DNA of 64,000 bases. It comes from an uncultured Desulfobacter sp. (lineage in GTDB: Bacteria > Desulfobacterota > Desulfobacteria > Desulfobacterales > Desulfobacteraceae). Positions within the stretch are counted from its first letter, which is position 1; each line of letters starts with the position of its first letter. The stretch lies in the NCBI RefSeq assembly GCF_963664415.1, contig NZ_OY761442.1, forward strand, positions 1-64,000, in the 5' to 3' direction. Of this stretch, positions 8,366-17,058 are shown piece by piece. The position numbers and the translations under genes are program-made. Below the pieces are notes generated by a model that saw only the letters and a list, made by a program, of their open reading frames with translations, had not been told where the DNA came from and did no database searches.

Positions 8366-9232
8366 ATGAATTTATTCCCGTTAAACAATCAAAGTGTCTG
8401 GAACAATCTGTGGCTTAATGAGTTAAAAAATGCCCCCGAGAAAAACCCAGGTACGGATCATTATAAAAAATGGGACAATCGCGCCCAAAAGTTCGACAAA
8501 CTGTCCGCAACACCAGAGGCGGTTGCCCGCAAAGAACGTATTTTGTCTATGCTCACCCAAGCCGGGGCTCTTCAAGCCGGAAGCCGCGTTCTGGATGTCG
8601 GTGCCGGATCGGGAAACTGGGCCGTTTCCATGGCAGAAATGGGGGCAAGCGTAGTTGCACTTGAGCCTTCCAGCGGCATGGTTGAGATACTCAGACAAAA
8701 GATTGACGCTTTGGGGTTTGGTCCGGATCAAATTCGTATCAAACAGCAGACTTGGCAGGACCTGAATTTGGAAAAAGAGGGGCTGGCCGGTCAATTTGAC
8801 CTGGTTTTTTCCTCCATGAACCCTGGTGTTTGCGATCCAACGACATTGGAAAAAGTCATGCAAGCATCTCGAAAATTTTGCTATTTGAGCACCTTTTCCG
8901 GTGGGAGCCCTCGCAGTTTTTACAACAACCTGTGGAAAGATGTCACGGGCCAGACGCTTGAAAGCACATCATGGGATTTCATTTATCCTTTCACCTATGT
9001 TTACGCCCAAGGATACCGTCCCCAGATCGATTTCCATGTCTGGACCCATGACCGTGAAGAGACCATTGATGAAGCCGTGGAGAATATAGTCTTTTTTACA
9101 CAGGGCATTACAGACGTTACGCCGGAGACTCACCAAAAGCTAAAGGTTTATATCACCGGCCAGGCCGTTAACGGGATTTTTCATCAAAAACAGACCGTTT
9201 GCCAGGGCGTCATGCTGTGGCAGGTCGATTGA
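8366..9232 (+). CDS. Class I SAM-dependent methyltransferase
   Basis: A 288-residue soluble enzyme with SAM-binding motif I VLDVGAGSGNWAV and an acidic residue at the end of strand beta2 (VVALEPSSGM), about residues 70-105. The substrate is not identifiable from sequence. AAAGGAG lies 8 nt before the ATG. It is downstream of tetR and convergent with the STN-type TonB receptor at 9403-11799; a methyltransferase next to a TonB receptor recurs twice more in this window. Confidence 0.85.
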   Translation: MNLFPLNNQSVWNNLWLNELKNAPEKNPGTDHYKKWDNRAQKFDKLSATPEAVARKERILSMLTQAGALQAGSRVLDVGAGSGNWAVSMAEMGASVVALEPSSGMVEILRQKIDALGFGPDQIRIKQQTWQDLNLEKEGLAGQFDLVFSSMNPGVCDPTTLEKVMQASRKFCYLSTFSGGSPRSFYNNLWKDVTGQTLESTSWDFIYPFTYVYAQGYRPQIDFHVWTHDREETIDEAVENIVFFTQGITDVTPETHQKLKVYITGQAVNGIFHQKQTVCQGVMLWQVD

Positions 9233-9235
9233 AAC

Positions 9236-9263
9236 AGGGAACAGGACCGTATTCCCTTTTTTT
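9236..9263 (+). terminator. Rho-independent terminator after the methyltransferase
   Basis: AGGGAA (9236-9241), a 10-nt loop, TTCCCT (9252-9257) and a run of T to 9263. It starts 4 nt after the stop codon. Confidence 0.75.
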
Positions 9264-9278
9264 GTCCTTGCCCCTTCG

Positions 9279-9308
9279 GCCACATGCGCAGCATGGTGTG
9301 CATGTGGC
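9279..9308. terminator. Second hairpin between convergent genes
   Basis: GCCACATGC (9279-9287) pairs perfectly with GCATGTGGC (9300-9308), loop 12 nt. It sits between the two converging genes; T-rich sequence follows on the plus strand at about 9317. Confidence 0.45.
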
Positions 9309-9402
9309 TGTGGGCATTTTTTAAAATTTTGTTTGTGTTTAAAATTATTAGGTTGAGTTATAATTTTCGGATAACTATGATACGAATATCAACTTTGATT
9401 TG

Positions 9403-11799
9403 TTAAAATTCATAGCTGATCCATGCGTAAATGCTTCGTCCTGAACCAGGCTGGAATCCGTTGTCTGAGCTCCAGACAAATGCCGTGTACTCTTTATCAA
9501 ACAGGTTCTTGACTTCAAGTCCCACGGTTGCTTTTGTTAGTTTTTGAAATTTATATGATGTTTTGAAATTGAAAATATCATAGTCTCCGAAACGGCGTTC
9601 ATCCTCGGAGACGTTCTGAACATAGTAATCGCCCTGGGACTCCATCCAGAAACTGCTCGACCATCCGGACGGGTGATCAAAACTGATCCCCAATTTGGCC
9701 ATATAGTCGGGGATCAGCTCAATATCCTTGCCTTTTCGATCTGCCTTGGCAGGCCCCGGATCAGTATATATTGCTTCAACCCGGGAATAAGACCCCCACA
9801 GGGAAAACCAGGGATGGGGCCGTACACTGAAGCTTAAATCCCATCCATTTCTTTCGGTTTCGCCGGCATTGATTTGATCTCCTGAGCCGTCAGCCATTTT
9901 GCGGACTTCATTGGTGGCCACCATCCGCCATAAATTGGCGCGCATGGAAAGCCAGTCAAATGGGGATGCTTTGATGCCCACATCCCAGCCTTCATTTTCA
10001 GATTCGGACAATTCATAGGAATTAAAACTGCCGTCGTATCCCTGGCCGTACCGGGCCGGTACCCCAGGAAGCTGAAATGTTCTGCCCCAGTTGGCATAGA
10101 TATTATACCCCTTGAACGGGGTGATGGTGGTGCCGAATTTGGGCTGCCAGATCAGGCCCATGTCCAGTAAGTCTGATTGGGTTCCTGTCAGTTTGTTTTC
10201 AAAATGGCCGTCAAATTTGTCGACCCTGAGGGCGGCAACGAGCCTGAGCCAGTCGTTTATCGTTCCGTCAGCCTGGATATAGCTGCCCCAATAGGACAAG
10301 TCATTGTCAAAATATCTGATTTCATCTCCCTGTCTGACCCGGTCAATGCATGTCCAGCGCTGGGTAATGCTTTGGTTGAACTGGTAATCAACACCCCAGT
10401 CAAATTTAAGGCTTTGGATACCGATATTGTTTAATTGGTAAGTCAGCGTAGAAATTCCGCCGTACTGCCGGTCATGGACCCGGTCCTCGGATTGACTGCC
10501 GGCATCGCTCCATCTTGACCAGCGAAACCGTTCCAGCTCCTGTGCATAGGTTTTAACCGTCCAGGCCAGGGCATTTGAAAATTCATAATCAAAGTGGAAG
10601 CTGATATGTTTATTTTGCTGGTCGCCGCCATCGGAGCGGGAATAATCCGCCGAACTTGTGGGGTCGTTGGCGGCAGCCTCCTCTGGTAGATAGCCCGGGG
10701 CATCTGCGGTCATGTCAAAAAAACGGGCAATGATACCTGCCGAGCCACGGCCGTCCTTTGTCAGATAGAACCATTTTCCGGACAACGCCCCTTTTTTAAG
10801 ATCCGAGTTGTCGCGATAGCCTTCGGTGGACCTGAAACCGGCAAAATAGGTCTGGGCAAAATTGTTTTTTTCATGCCCGGTGATAATGCCGCCGTCGTAG
10901 GTATTATAGCTGCCTGTAAGCAGTTTGACCTTTGTATAGTTGCCGAATTGTTTGGTATGGATGTTCATGCTGCCGGAAATATTGTTGAGGCCGTACCTTG
11001 GGTCACTGGTGCCCCGAATCAGATCAATTTGTTCAATTTCCAGGGGGAATATGAACTGCATATCCACCTGTTTGGTGCTGCTGTAGTAGGATGGTATGCC
11101 GTCAATGAGCAGGGCCACCGGAGGGGTACTGTTCAGATCATACCCTCTCATGGAAAACGTGCCTGAAATCACTCCTTGGTTATACTCACCCGAGTAAATG
11201 CCCGGAAATTTTTTCATCAGCTCCATGCTGAAATTAACATTTTCATTTTCCAGTTGTTCGCCACCCATTACATCAACCGAAGAGGGCATGTCTGCCGCTT
11301 CAACATAGCTGGATTTTGCCGTAACAACAACTTCTCCGATTTTCATGTATACCTTGCTACGCTCGGTCTCTGTTTCAGTTCCTGATTGCACGGCTTTTTT
11401 TTTCGTCCTGGGCTCGCCTGAGTTTTTGTCAGTATCAAGGACCACGGTATCCCTGGAAATAAAACGGTAAAGGATGCCGGTGTTTTCCAAAAGTTTTTTC
11501 AGGGCCTGGTCCGTTGTGAATCGGCCCTTTAGTCCTGGACTGCCGCGGTCAGCAACAAGTCCGGGCTCAAAGGAAAGGGTAATTTTAGCCTGAATGGCCA
11601 TAGTGTTGAGGCAGGTGTCAAGGCTTCCGGCCGGAATGTCAAAGGGTATGACATTGGGGGATGGCTGGTTTGAGGTGTGGGCCCCGGCGGGCAGGGGCAG
11701 GCAGAGGGTAAAAGCTATAAGAATCAAGGGGATCAGGGCAAAAGCCCCTGAACAGGGAAAGGGAAACAACGCAAGGCTCAGGTTTCGGTCACAACACAT
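9403..11799 (-). CDS. TonB-dependent receptor with STN signalling domain
   Basis: Outer-membrane receptor of the FecA type, which takes up an iron chelate and reports binding to a FecR/FecI pair. The 798-residue protein has an N-terminal signal peptide (hydrophobic about residues 15-40), an STN domain (VIPFDIPAGSLDTCLNTMA to about residue 120), a plug (SSVDVMGGEQLEN to SGSMNIHTKQFG) and a 22-strand-type barrel ending in the aromatic residue of AWISYEF. AAGGAG precedes the ATG. The anti-sigma and sigma genes lie directly upstream on the same strand (117 nt gap), so this is a cell-surface signalling set. The ligand is unknown. Confidence 0.92.
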   Translation of the reverse strand: MCCDRNLSLALFPFPCSGAFALIPLILIAFTLCLPLPAGAHTSNQPSPNVIPFDIPAGSLDTCLNTMAIQAKITLSFEPGLVADRGSPGLKGRFTTDQALKKLLENTGILYRFISRDTVVLDTDKNSGEPRTKKKAVQSGTETETERSKVYMKIGEVVVTAKSSYVEAADMPSSVDVMGGEQLENENVNFSMELMKKFPGIYSGEYNQGVISGTFSMRGYDLNSTPPVALLIDGIPSYYSSTKQVDMQFIFPLEIEQIDLIRGTSDPRYGLNNISGSMNIHTKQFGNYTKVKLLTGSYNTYDGGIITGHEKNNFAQTYFAGFRSTEGYRDNSDLKKGALSGKWFYLTKDGRGSAGIIARFFDMTADAPGYLPEEAAANDPTSSADYSRSDGGDQQNKHISFHFDYEFSNALAWTVKTYAQELERFRWSRWSDAGSQSEDRVHDRQYGGISTLTYQLNNIGIQSLKFDWGVDYQFNQSITQRWTCIDRVRQGDEIRYFDNDLSYWGSYIQADGTINDWLRLVAALRVDKFDGHFENKLTGTQSDLLDMGLIWQPKFGTTITPFKGYNIYANWGRTFQLPGVPARYGQGYDGSFNSYELSESENEGWDVGIKASPFDWLSMRANLWRMVATNEVRKMADGSGDQINAGETERNGWDLSFSVRPHPWFSLWGSYSRVEAIYTDPGPAKADRKGKDIELIPDYMAKLGISFDHPSGWSSSFWMESQGDYYVQNVSEDERRFGDYDIFNFKTSYKFQKLTKATVGLEVKNLFDKEYTAFVWSSDNGFQPGSGRSIYAWISYEF

Positions 11800-11916
11800 C
11801 TGGGATTCTCCTTTTTAATAGAGTTTATTATGTGCCTGAACGGAAACCTTGAAATTTTTTTGAGTACAAGGCGTAAGGAAAATTTAAACCTGAAAATTTG
11901 CGGTTTCGATTGGGCA

Positions 11917-12972
11917 CTATTTACCCATGGACCGGATGAGGCTGTTAAAACCCTCAATTGTTTTTTTTCTGATTCGGTATCCGGTCTTGCCTTCCTTTTC
12001 CACTGTCACATTCAGGGTCTGGGACAGGACCGAGAGAATTCGCACCGGGTCATTTTCTTTTTTGAGCTGAAAGACCCCTGAAATGGCAAAATTTGCGGCA
12101 TCCGGCTCGCAGCGTATAGTGCCGTTGTGGTATCGGGATAACTCTATGGCAAACCTGGCCAGAGACATATTTTTCACCACCAGAGTTCCTTTGACCCATG
12201 CCCCCGGTTCAAGTACCGGTTGGTGCTCTGCCCTGGGGCCTTGGTCCGGGCCGGCATCGACCATGAAGGTCTGCCCGGCCAATACCTGGACGGTTTTTTC
12301 AGACTTTTTCAGGGGATGGATATTGACCTGGCCCTGGGCAACGTAAACCTGGGTCCCCGTTTTGGAGCGTCGAAGGTTGAACCGGGTGCCCACTGCCTCA
12401 AATCTGGCATCGGGCGAGGCTACCCAAAAGGGTCTTTTGCTGCCAAGCCCTTCTGAATCCATTCCGGTTTCCACAAAGATTTCCCCTGAGGTGAGCTGGA
12501 TTTCCCGTACATCCCTGGAAAAAAGAATGTATATTTGGGAGGCGGTGTTTAAAAAGATGCGGCTGTCGTCAGGCAGACAGATGGTCCGACGCTGCCCTTT
12601 AAGTGTGACATGGGGTTGACGGATTTGACGCTTTGGCCGAAGGAAAGGCAACTGCCGGATACCATAGCCCAGTCCAATACAAAGGCCCCCCAGGATAATA
12701 GTTTTTACCACCCGGCGCCTGGCCTTGAGGCGGCTCAACTGTTCCGGGGCCTTTTCCAGGGTGCTGTGGGCCAGGCCAGCCAAGTTTTGGGGAATCTGTT
12801 CAAATTCCCGGTCAATGACGCCTATGGCCTGCCATGCGGTTTCATGGCGATCGTCTTCCATACGCCATGCCCTGCAGGCCTCCCGGTCCCTGTGGTCCGC
12901 CTGTCCCGATTCCAGCTTCACCGCCCAGGCAATCGCTTGGTTCAGGATATGGTCGGGCAGTCTGTCAGTCAC
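11917..12972 (-). CDS. FecR-type anti-sigma / sigma regulator
   Basis: A 351-residue inner-membrane protein that carries the ligand signal from the receptor to FecI. It has the cytoplasmic FecR N-terminal region (AIAWAVKLESG, CRAWRMEDDRHETAW), one membrane span at about residues 90-107, and the periplasmic FecR domain (RTICLPDDSRIFLNTASQI, GEIFVETGMD). Its start overlaps the end of the sigma gene by 8 nt, so the two are translated together. Confidence 0.92.
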   Translation of the reverse strand: MTDRLPDHILNQAIAWAVKLESGQADHRDREACRAWRMEDDRHETAWQAIGVIDREFEQIPQNLAGLAHSTLEKAPEQLSRLKARRRVVKTIILGGLCIGLGYGIRQLPFLRPKRQIRQPHVTLKGQRRTICLPDDSRIFLNTASQIYILFSRDVREIQLTSGEIFVETGMDSEGLGSKRPFWVASPDARFEAVGTRFNLRRSKTGTQVYVAQGQVNIHPLKKSEKTVQVLAGQTFMVDAGPDQGPRAEHQPVLEPGAWVKGTLVVKNMSLARFAIELSRYHNGTIRCEPDAANFAISGVFQLKKENDPVRILSVLSQTLNVTVEKEGKTGYRIRKKTIEGFNSLIRSMGK

Positions 12973-13468
12973 GGGACACCCTGAGGCAGTGGCGCATGGC
13001 GGTTGCCATGTATTTTTCTACAGAACTTGTGCTGACCTGAAGTCGTTCGGCAATCTGGACATAAGTCAGTCCCTCAAGCCGGGAGAGCAGGAACGCAGTC
13101 CGAATCTTTGGGCTCAACCCTTCCAGAGCCCTGTCTATACGATTCAGGGTTTCCAGAAACAAGACACGGGTTTCAGGGGAAATCTCCACGGGGCTTTCCA
13201 TGGCTGCCAGCCGTTCACAATAGGCCGCCTCCACCGCCCTGCGCCGGAACAGATCAATCATCATCCCCCGGGCGATGACGGAGAGCCATTTTCTGGGGGT
13301 CCGCATATTCTTGAGCTTACCCGGCTTGGCCAGCAGCCTTAAAAAAGTATCCTGGGCCAGATCCGCAGCATCATACCGGCAACCCAACCGCCGGTACAAC
13401 CAGTTAATCAACCAGTTGTTATGGGAGAGGTAGAGGGCTTCAACACGGAGGATCGGATCATGGTTCAC
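12965..13468 (-). CDS. FecI-like ECF sigma factor
   Basis: A 167-residue ECF sigma factor. Region 2 is visible as AADLAQDTFLRLLA and RKWLSVIARGMMIDLFRRR, region 4 as LSRLEGLTYVQIAERLQVSTSSVEKYM. It should direct RNA polymerase to the promoter of the receptor gene downstream when FecR signals. First gene of a fecI-fecR-receptor set. Confidence 0.92.
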   Translation of the reverse strand: MNHDPILRVEALYLSHNNWLINWLYRRLGCRYDAADLAQDTFLRLLAKPGKLKNMRTPRKWLSVIARGMMIDLFRRRAVEAAYCERLAAMESPVEISPETRVLFLETLNRIDRALEGLSPKIRTAFLLSRLEGLTYVQIAERLQVSTSSVEKYMATAMRHCLRVSRD

Positions 13469-13798
13469 AGTATAGTGCCTTTCCCGGATGTTCGGACGTA
13501 CAGAGGGTTCAAGTCGTGCCCGATATGCTGTGTCTTATTTAAGCTAATTTTTTTGATTCCTACTCATTATATCATGATGGGCAAACAAATAATTTGAACT
13601 AAACTATTTGTCTTTTCTTGTCAAGTCGTGATAAGTTCTAAAAATTCAACTTCTGTTATCCAATGAATTGTTCTGGGGATATTGGGGATGCAGATACTGT
13701 GAAAAGCATATTTTGACTTTTCCAGAGTCTTTAAAATCGTCAGCTCTCCCAATGAAAAAGGAACGACAAGACTGTAAATATATGCCACGCAGGAATAC
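13469..13798. promoter_or_regulatory. Upstream region of fecI with an inverted repeat
   Basis: 330 nt without a gene. It should hold the fecI promoter. ACAAATA (13585-13591) and TATTTGT (13605-13611) form a 27-nt inverted repeat in AT-rich DNA about 120 nt upstream of fecI, a possible operator for an iron regulator. I could not match it to a Fur consensus. Confidence 0.3.
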
Positions 13799-13833
13799 AA
13801 AGGGCACGAACAGATAACCCCTTCGTGCCCTTT
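13799..13833. terminator. Strong hairpin between ech and fecIR
   Basis: AAAGGGCACGAA (13799-13810) pairs perfectly with TTCGTGCCCTTT (13822-13833), a 12-bp stem with an 11-nt loop. It lies downstream of the ech operon and upstream of fecI. Confidence 0.55.
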
Positions 13834-13846
13834 GTGTTAAAAAAAC

Positions 13847-13890
13847 TTTAACAATAACCGGAACCTCTATTGTTAAAAAGACGTCTTTTT
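13847..13890 (-). terminator. Tandem hairpins just after echF
   Basis: AAAAAGACGTCTTTTT (13875-13890) is a perfect 16-bp palindrome 10 nt past the echF stop. Next to it, TTTAACAATA (13847-13856) pairs with TATTGTTAAA (13868-13877). With the 12-bp hairpin further on, they probably end ech transcription. Confidence 0.55.
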
Positions 13891-13900
13891 ACCAAACATT

Positions 13901-14263
13901 TTAATCAGTGTCTTTTTTTTTCTTTGCTTTGGGTTCCCCCTGCATGGAGATCATTTGCCGTTCCGTTGCCGCAGGTCTGTGGGCGGTATGGAAATGCAGG
14001 CAATGGGTCGGGCAGGTGTCTGCACAGATGCCGCAATAGACGCACATAAACGGATCGCAGGTCCATGTGCCGGCCTTTTTGTCTACACTGATGCAAACTG
14101 ATGGACATTTGCGAGAACACATACCGCAGAAAATACATGCATCAATATCATTATAGAGTTCACCGCGCACGCCTTCGGGCAGCTCTCGCTTAACAATCGG
14201 GTATTGTCGGGTGGCGGGACGTGAGGCAATATTTTTAAGTATGCTGGGTGTAAAATTAAACAT
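13901..14263 (-). CDS. echF: Ech hydrogenase ferredoxin subunit EchF
   Basis: A 120-residue polyferredoxin that links the external ferredoxin to the small subunit. Two [4Fe-4S] motifs are present: CIFCGMCSRKCP (C43, C46, C49, C53) and CVYCGICADTCP (C74, C77, C80, C84). The start at 14263 was chosen because AAGGAG lies 6 nt upstream; an earlier in-frame codon lies inside echE. The tail is lysine-rich. Last gene of echABCDEF. Confidence 0.9.
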   Translation of the reverse strand: MFNFTPSILKNIASRPATRQYPIVKRELPEGVRGELYNDIDACIFCGMCSRKCPSVCISVDKKAGTWTCDPFMCVYCGICADTCPTHCLHFHTAHRPAATERQMISMQGEPKAKKKKDTD

Positions 14264-14274
14264 AAGGCTCCTTT

Positions 14275-15354
14275 TTAACGTTCCGTACAGCTGACGCACG
14301 GATCGATAGATAAGACAATGACCGGTACGTCGGCCAGCTCACATTCCGGCAGCATATTCAGAAGGCAGGGAATATTGGCAAAGGTCGGGGTACGGATTCG
14401 CACGCGATCCAGCAGTTTGGTACCGTTGCCCTTTACATAATAAAGACATTCTCCCCGGGGCTGTTCCACACGCACGACTGACTCGCCTTCCGGGTTGCCT
14501 TTAACCTTTGCAGCAAGGCTGCCGGCGGGTAAAGCGGCAATGGCCTGGCGCACCAGATCTATGGACTGGTACACCTCATGAAAACGGACCCAGCTTCTGG
14601 CATAACAGTCGCCGTCCTGGTGGGTAACCGGCTGAAAATCTAATTTTTTATATGCCCCGTACCCGGTCATGCGCATATCCTGTGCGACTCCGGAGCCCCG
14701 AAGCGTAGGTCCAGCCGCGCCCAGTTCATAGGCCTGATCATAGGTCATGACGCCGACACCCACGGTTCTGGATTTAACTGTATAATCATCAAGTAGGGTA
14801 CTCTCCAGTGCCTTAAACTCTCTTTCCACAAGAACCAACTCTTTTAGAATCCAGTCAAGTTGTTCCGGAGACAGATCCTTGCGGACCCCGCCGACGACGT
14901 TCACCGATACAATGACCCGGTTTCCCGCTGTTGCCTCATTGATGTCCATGATACGTTCGCGAATTTTCCAGAACTGCATGAACAGCGCTTCAAAACCGAA
15001 CGCGTCGGCATAGAGTCCAAGCCAGAGCAGGTGGCTGTGCAGGCGGTGCAGCTCAGACCAGATCACGCGTAGGTACTGGGCCCGATCCGGCACCTCAACG
15101 CCCATGATTTCTTCAATAGATTGGGAAAAACAGGTGCCGTGGATCATCGAACAGATGCCGCACACCCGTTCGCATACGTTGATCATCTGATGAAAGTCAC
15201 GTTTGCCGGCAAGCATTTCTAAGCCCCGGTGTACATATCCCAAGGCAGGAATGGCTTCTTTAACAATTTCATCTTCCACCACAAGTTTAAGATGGAGCGG
15301 CTCGGGTAATACCGGGTGCTGGGGCCCAAAGGGAATAACGGTTCTATTTGACAT
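14275..15354 (-). CDS. echE: Ech hydrogenase large [NiFe] subunit EchE
   Basis: Catalytic subunit of a group 4 [NiFe] hydrogenase. The N-terminal active-site motif is RVCGICSMIH (C65, C68) and the C-terminal one is DPCVSC (C353, C356), so all four Ni-Fe cysteines are present and the enzyme should be active, unlike the related NuoD of complex I. The protein ends three residues after the last cysteine (TER), so there is no C-terminal peptide for a maturation protease, as known for Ech enzymes. Length (359) fits the family. Confidence 0.94.
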   Translation of the reverse strand: MSNRTVIPFGPQHPVLPEPLHLKLVVEDEIVKEAIPALGYVHRGLEMLAGKRDFHQMINVCERVCGICSMIHGTCFSQSIEEIMGVEVPDRAQYLRVIWSELHRLHSHLLWLGLYADAFGFEALFMQFWKIRERIMDINEATAGNRVIVSVNVVGGVRKDLSPEQLDWILKELVLVEREFKALESTLLDDYTVKSRTVGVGVMTYDQAYELGAAGPTLRGSGVAQDMRMTGYGAYKKLDFQPVTHQDGDCYARSWVRFHEVYQSIDLVRQAIAALPAGSLAAKVKGNPEGESVVRVEQPRGECLYYVKGNGTKLLDRVRIRTPTFANIPCLLNMLPECELADVPVIVLSIDPCVSCTER

Positions 15355-15356
15355 GC

Positions 15357-15737
15357 TTACTCCTTCTTCTCTTTTTTGTCCTTGATCTTAAGGTTGTTGG
15401 CCAGCGGAATGGTTTCAACGCTGGGATCAAGGTACAGGGTCCGGTTGTAATCCACGGCCAGGCCCTCAAATTCAAAGTCTGCCAGATCTTTGACTTCGTT
15501 TTCAGCCAGAAATGCGCTGAAATAAACACCGGATATGCTGGGAATCGTTGTGTGTGCCGTCACATTTAAACGAAAGTGAGAAAGCACCATGTCTTTGTCA
15601 AAATGGTACAGGATGTCTGTGGATCCGTCTTCAAGTGTGACGGTGGACAGGGTTACAAACCGGTAACCCGCCTGTTTCATTCGCCCGGCCTCGGCAATAA
15701 GGTTGTCCAAGGTGATGGCGGTTTCATTTGAAATCAT
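15357..15737 (-). CDS. echD: Ech hydrogenase NuoC-like subunit EchD
   Basis: A 126-residue hydrophilic subunit related to NuoC / the 30 kDa subunit of complex I. Sequence shows the usual pattern AGYRFVTLSTVTLEDG and SISGVYFSAFLAENEVKDL but no cofactor motif. The tail is charged (KDKKEKKE). It lies 2 nt from echE and 10 nt from echC, which together with the gene order secures the assignment. Confidence 0.85.
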   Translation of the reverse strand: MISNETAITLDNLIAEAGRMKQAGYRFVTLSTVTLEDGSTDILYHFDKDMVLSHFRLNVTAHTTIPSISGVYFSAFLAENEVKDLADFEFEGLAVDYNRTLYLDPSVETIPLANNLKIKDKKEKKE

Positions 15738-15747
15738 GAATTTATCC

Positions 15748-16206
15748 TTATGCGTCGGCGGATTCGGGTTCGCCCGCTTGTTTTTGTTTAAATTTTTCCA
15801 GGGCCTTTACCACGCCGTCGATAATCGCTTCGGGTTTTGCCGGGCACCCGGGGACATAGACATCCACCGGAATGATTTTGTCCACACCACCGATCACGTT
15901 GTAGCCATCGTGGAAAATGCCGCCGGACAGCCCGCAGGCCCCGATGGCGACAACGGCTTTGGGTTCGGGCATCTGCTCATAAATATTTTTGAGCACGGCC
16001 TTGTTGCGGTGGTTTACGGTTCCGGTCACCAGCAATATATCCGCATGTTTGGGGTTGCCCACATTGATGATACCAAACCTCTCCACATCGTAAAGCGGTG
16101 TCAGGCAGGCCAGGGTCTCGATATCACAGCCGTTGCAGCTTCCGCAGTCAAAATGCATTATCCATGGTGACTTTATTTGTGCATTTTTTAAAAAATTTTT
16201 GAGCAT
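15748..16206 (-). CDS. echC: Ech hydrogenase small subunit EchC
   Basis: The small subunit (152 residues, NuoB-like) carries the proximal [4Fe-4S] cluster next to the Ni-Fe site. Cysteines in CGSCNGCDIE (C21, C24, C27) and single cysteines at C91 (IGACGLSGG) and C121 (VPGCPAKP) match the ligand pattern of group 4 enzymes. It follows echB by 3 nt. Confidence 0.93.
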   Translation of the reverse strand: MLKNFLKNAQIKSPWIMHFDCGSCNGCDIETLACLTPLYDVERFGIINVGNPKHADILLVTGTVNHRNKAVLKNIYEQMPEPKAVVAIGACGLSGGIFHDGYNVIGGVDKIIPVDVYVPGCPAKPEAIIDGVVKALEKFKQKQAGEPESADA

Positions 16207-16209
16207 GGT

Positions 16210-17058
16210 CTACCTCACGTGCAGCCAGATAAAATTGATAAACGTCAGAACCAGGCCGATGCTCCAGACATACTTGAGCATCCAGCGCCAGGTCATTCTC
16301 GCCATGGTGTTGTCAATGATGATTTCGAATAGGTAGGTGGCGACCAGCAGCACGATCATCCAGATCCAGCTCGTGGTCCAGAACAACGCACATACCGCAA
16401 GAATTAGAACAGTTTCGTACCAGTGCGCCATCTCAATTACCGCAAGTACCGGCCCGGAGTATTCGGTCATCACCCCTTTAACCAGCTCCTGATGCGCGTG
16501 GTGGGACGTTGAAAAATCAAAGGGGGATTTGCGCAGCTTGATGGTCAAGGCATAGCCAAGGACAATGAACATCAGCGGCAGTTTCTGGAGCAACGGCGTA
16601 TCATAGGCCATAATATCGCCTACATTAAAACTGCCCACCGCAAGGTACATGCCTACAAACACTAAAATCAGCAGCGGCTCGTAGGTCAGAATCTGTATCA
16701 GTTCACGCTGGGCGCCTACCTGGCTGTACGGGCTTCGGGTCGAAAGGGCCCCCATGACCAAAAACATGGCACCCGCCGCCTGGACAAAGAAAATGATCAA
16801 AAGATCCGCCCGGGCAAAAAACAAGGCAACGGACAGGGCTGCGGCAACAAAATAGACCCAGCAGCACACGATCTGCCACCGGTTCACCAGCAGGCGTTCT
16901 TTTCCAAATAGTTTGCCCACATCGTAAAAGGCCTGCAGTACGGGCGGTCCTAATCGGGCCTGCATCCGTGCCGTAATGCGTCGGTCAATACCGGCTAACA
17001 GTCCGCCGGCTAAAGGGGCCAGGATTAATGCCGAAACAGCGAAGAATATCGATTCCAT
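16210..17058 (-). CDS. echB: Ech hydrogenase membrane subunit EchB (NuoH-like)
   Basis: Integral membrane subunit that couples the hydrogenase module to the ion-pumping arm, related to NuoH. It shows several membrane spans and the conserved loop around LLVNRWQIVCC and SPYSQVGAQRELIQILTYEP. The start at 17058 is preferred: its ATG overlaps the echA TAA by one base (TAATG) and GGAGG lies upstream; a longer frame begins inside echA. Length is 282 residues. Confidence 0.92.
   Translation of the reverse strand: MESIFFAVSALILAPLAGGLLAGIDRRITARMQARLGPPVLQAFYDVGKLFGKERLLVNRWQIVCCWVYFVAAALSVALFFARADLLIIFFVQAAGAMFLVMGALSTRSPYSQVGAQRELIQILTYEPLLILVFVGMYLAVGSFNVGDIMAYDTPLLQKLPLMFIVLGYALTIKLRKSPFDFSTSHHAHQELVKGVMTEYSGPVLAVIEMAHWYETVLILAVCALFWTTSWIWMIVLLVATYLFEIIIDNTMARMTWRWMLKYVWSIGLVLTFINFIWLHVR

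Noticed and set aside
12725..13342. 205-codon open frame on the plus strand
   Set aside because: It is antisense to fecR and fecI, which show clear family motifs; the translation has no recognisable domain.
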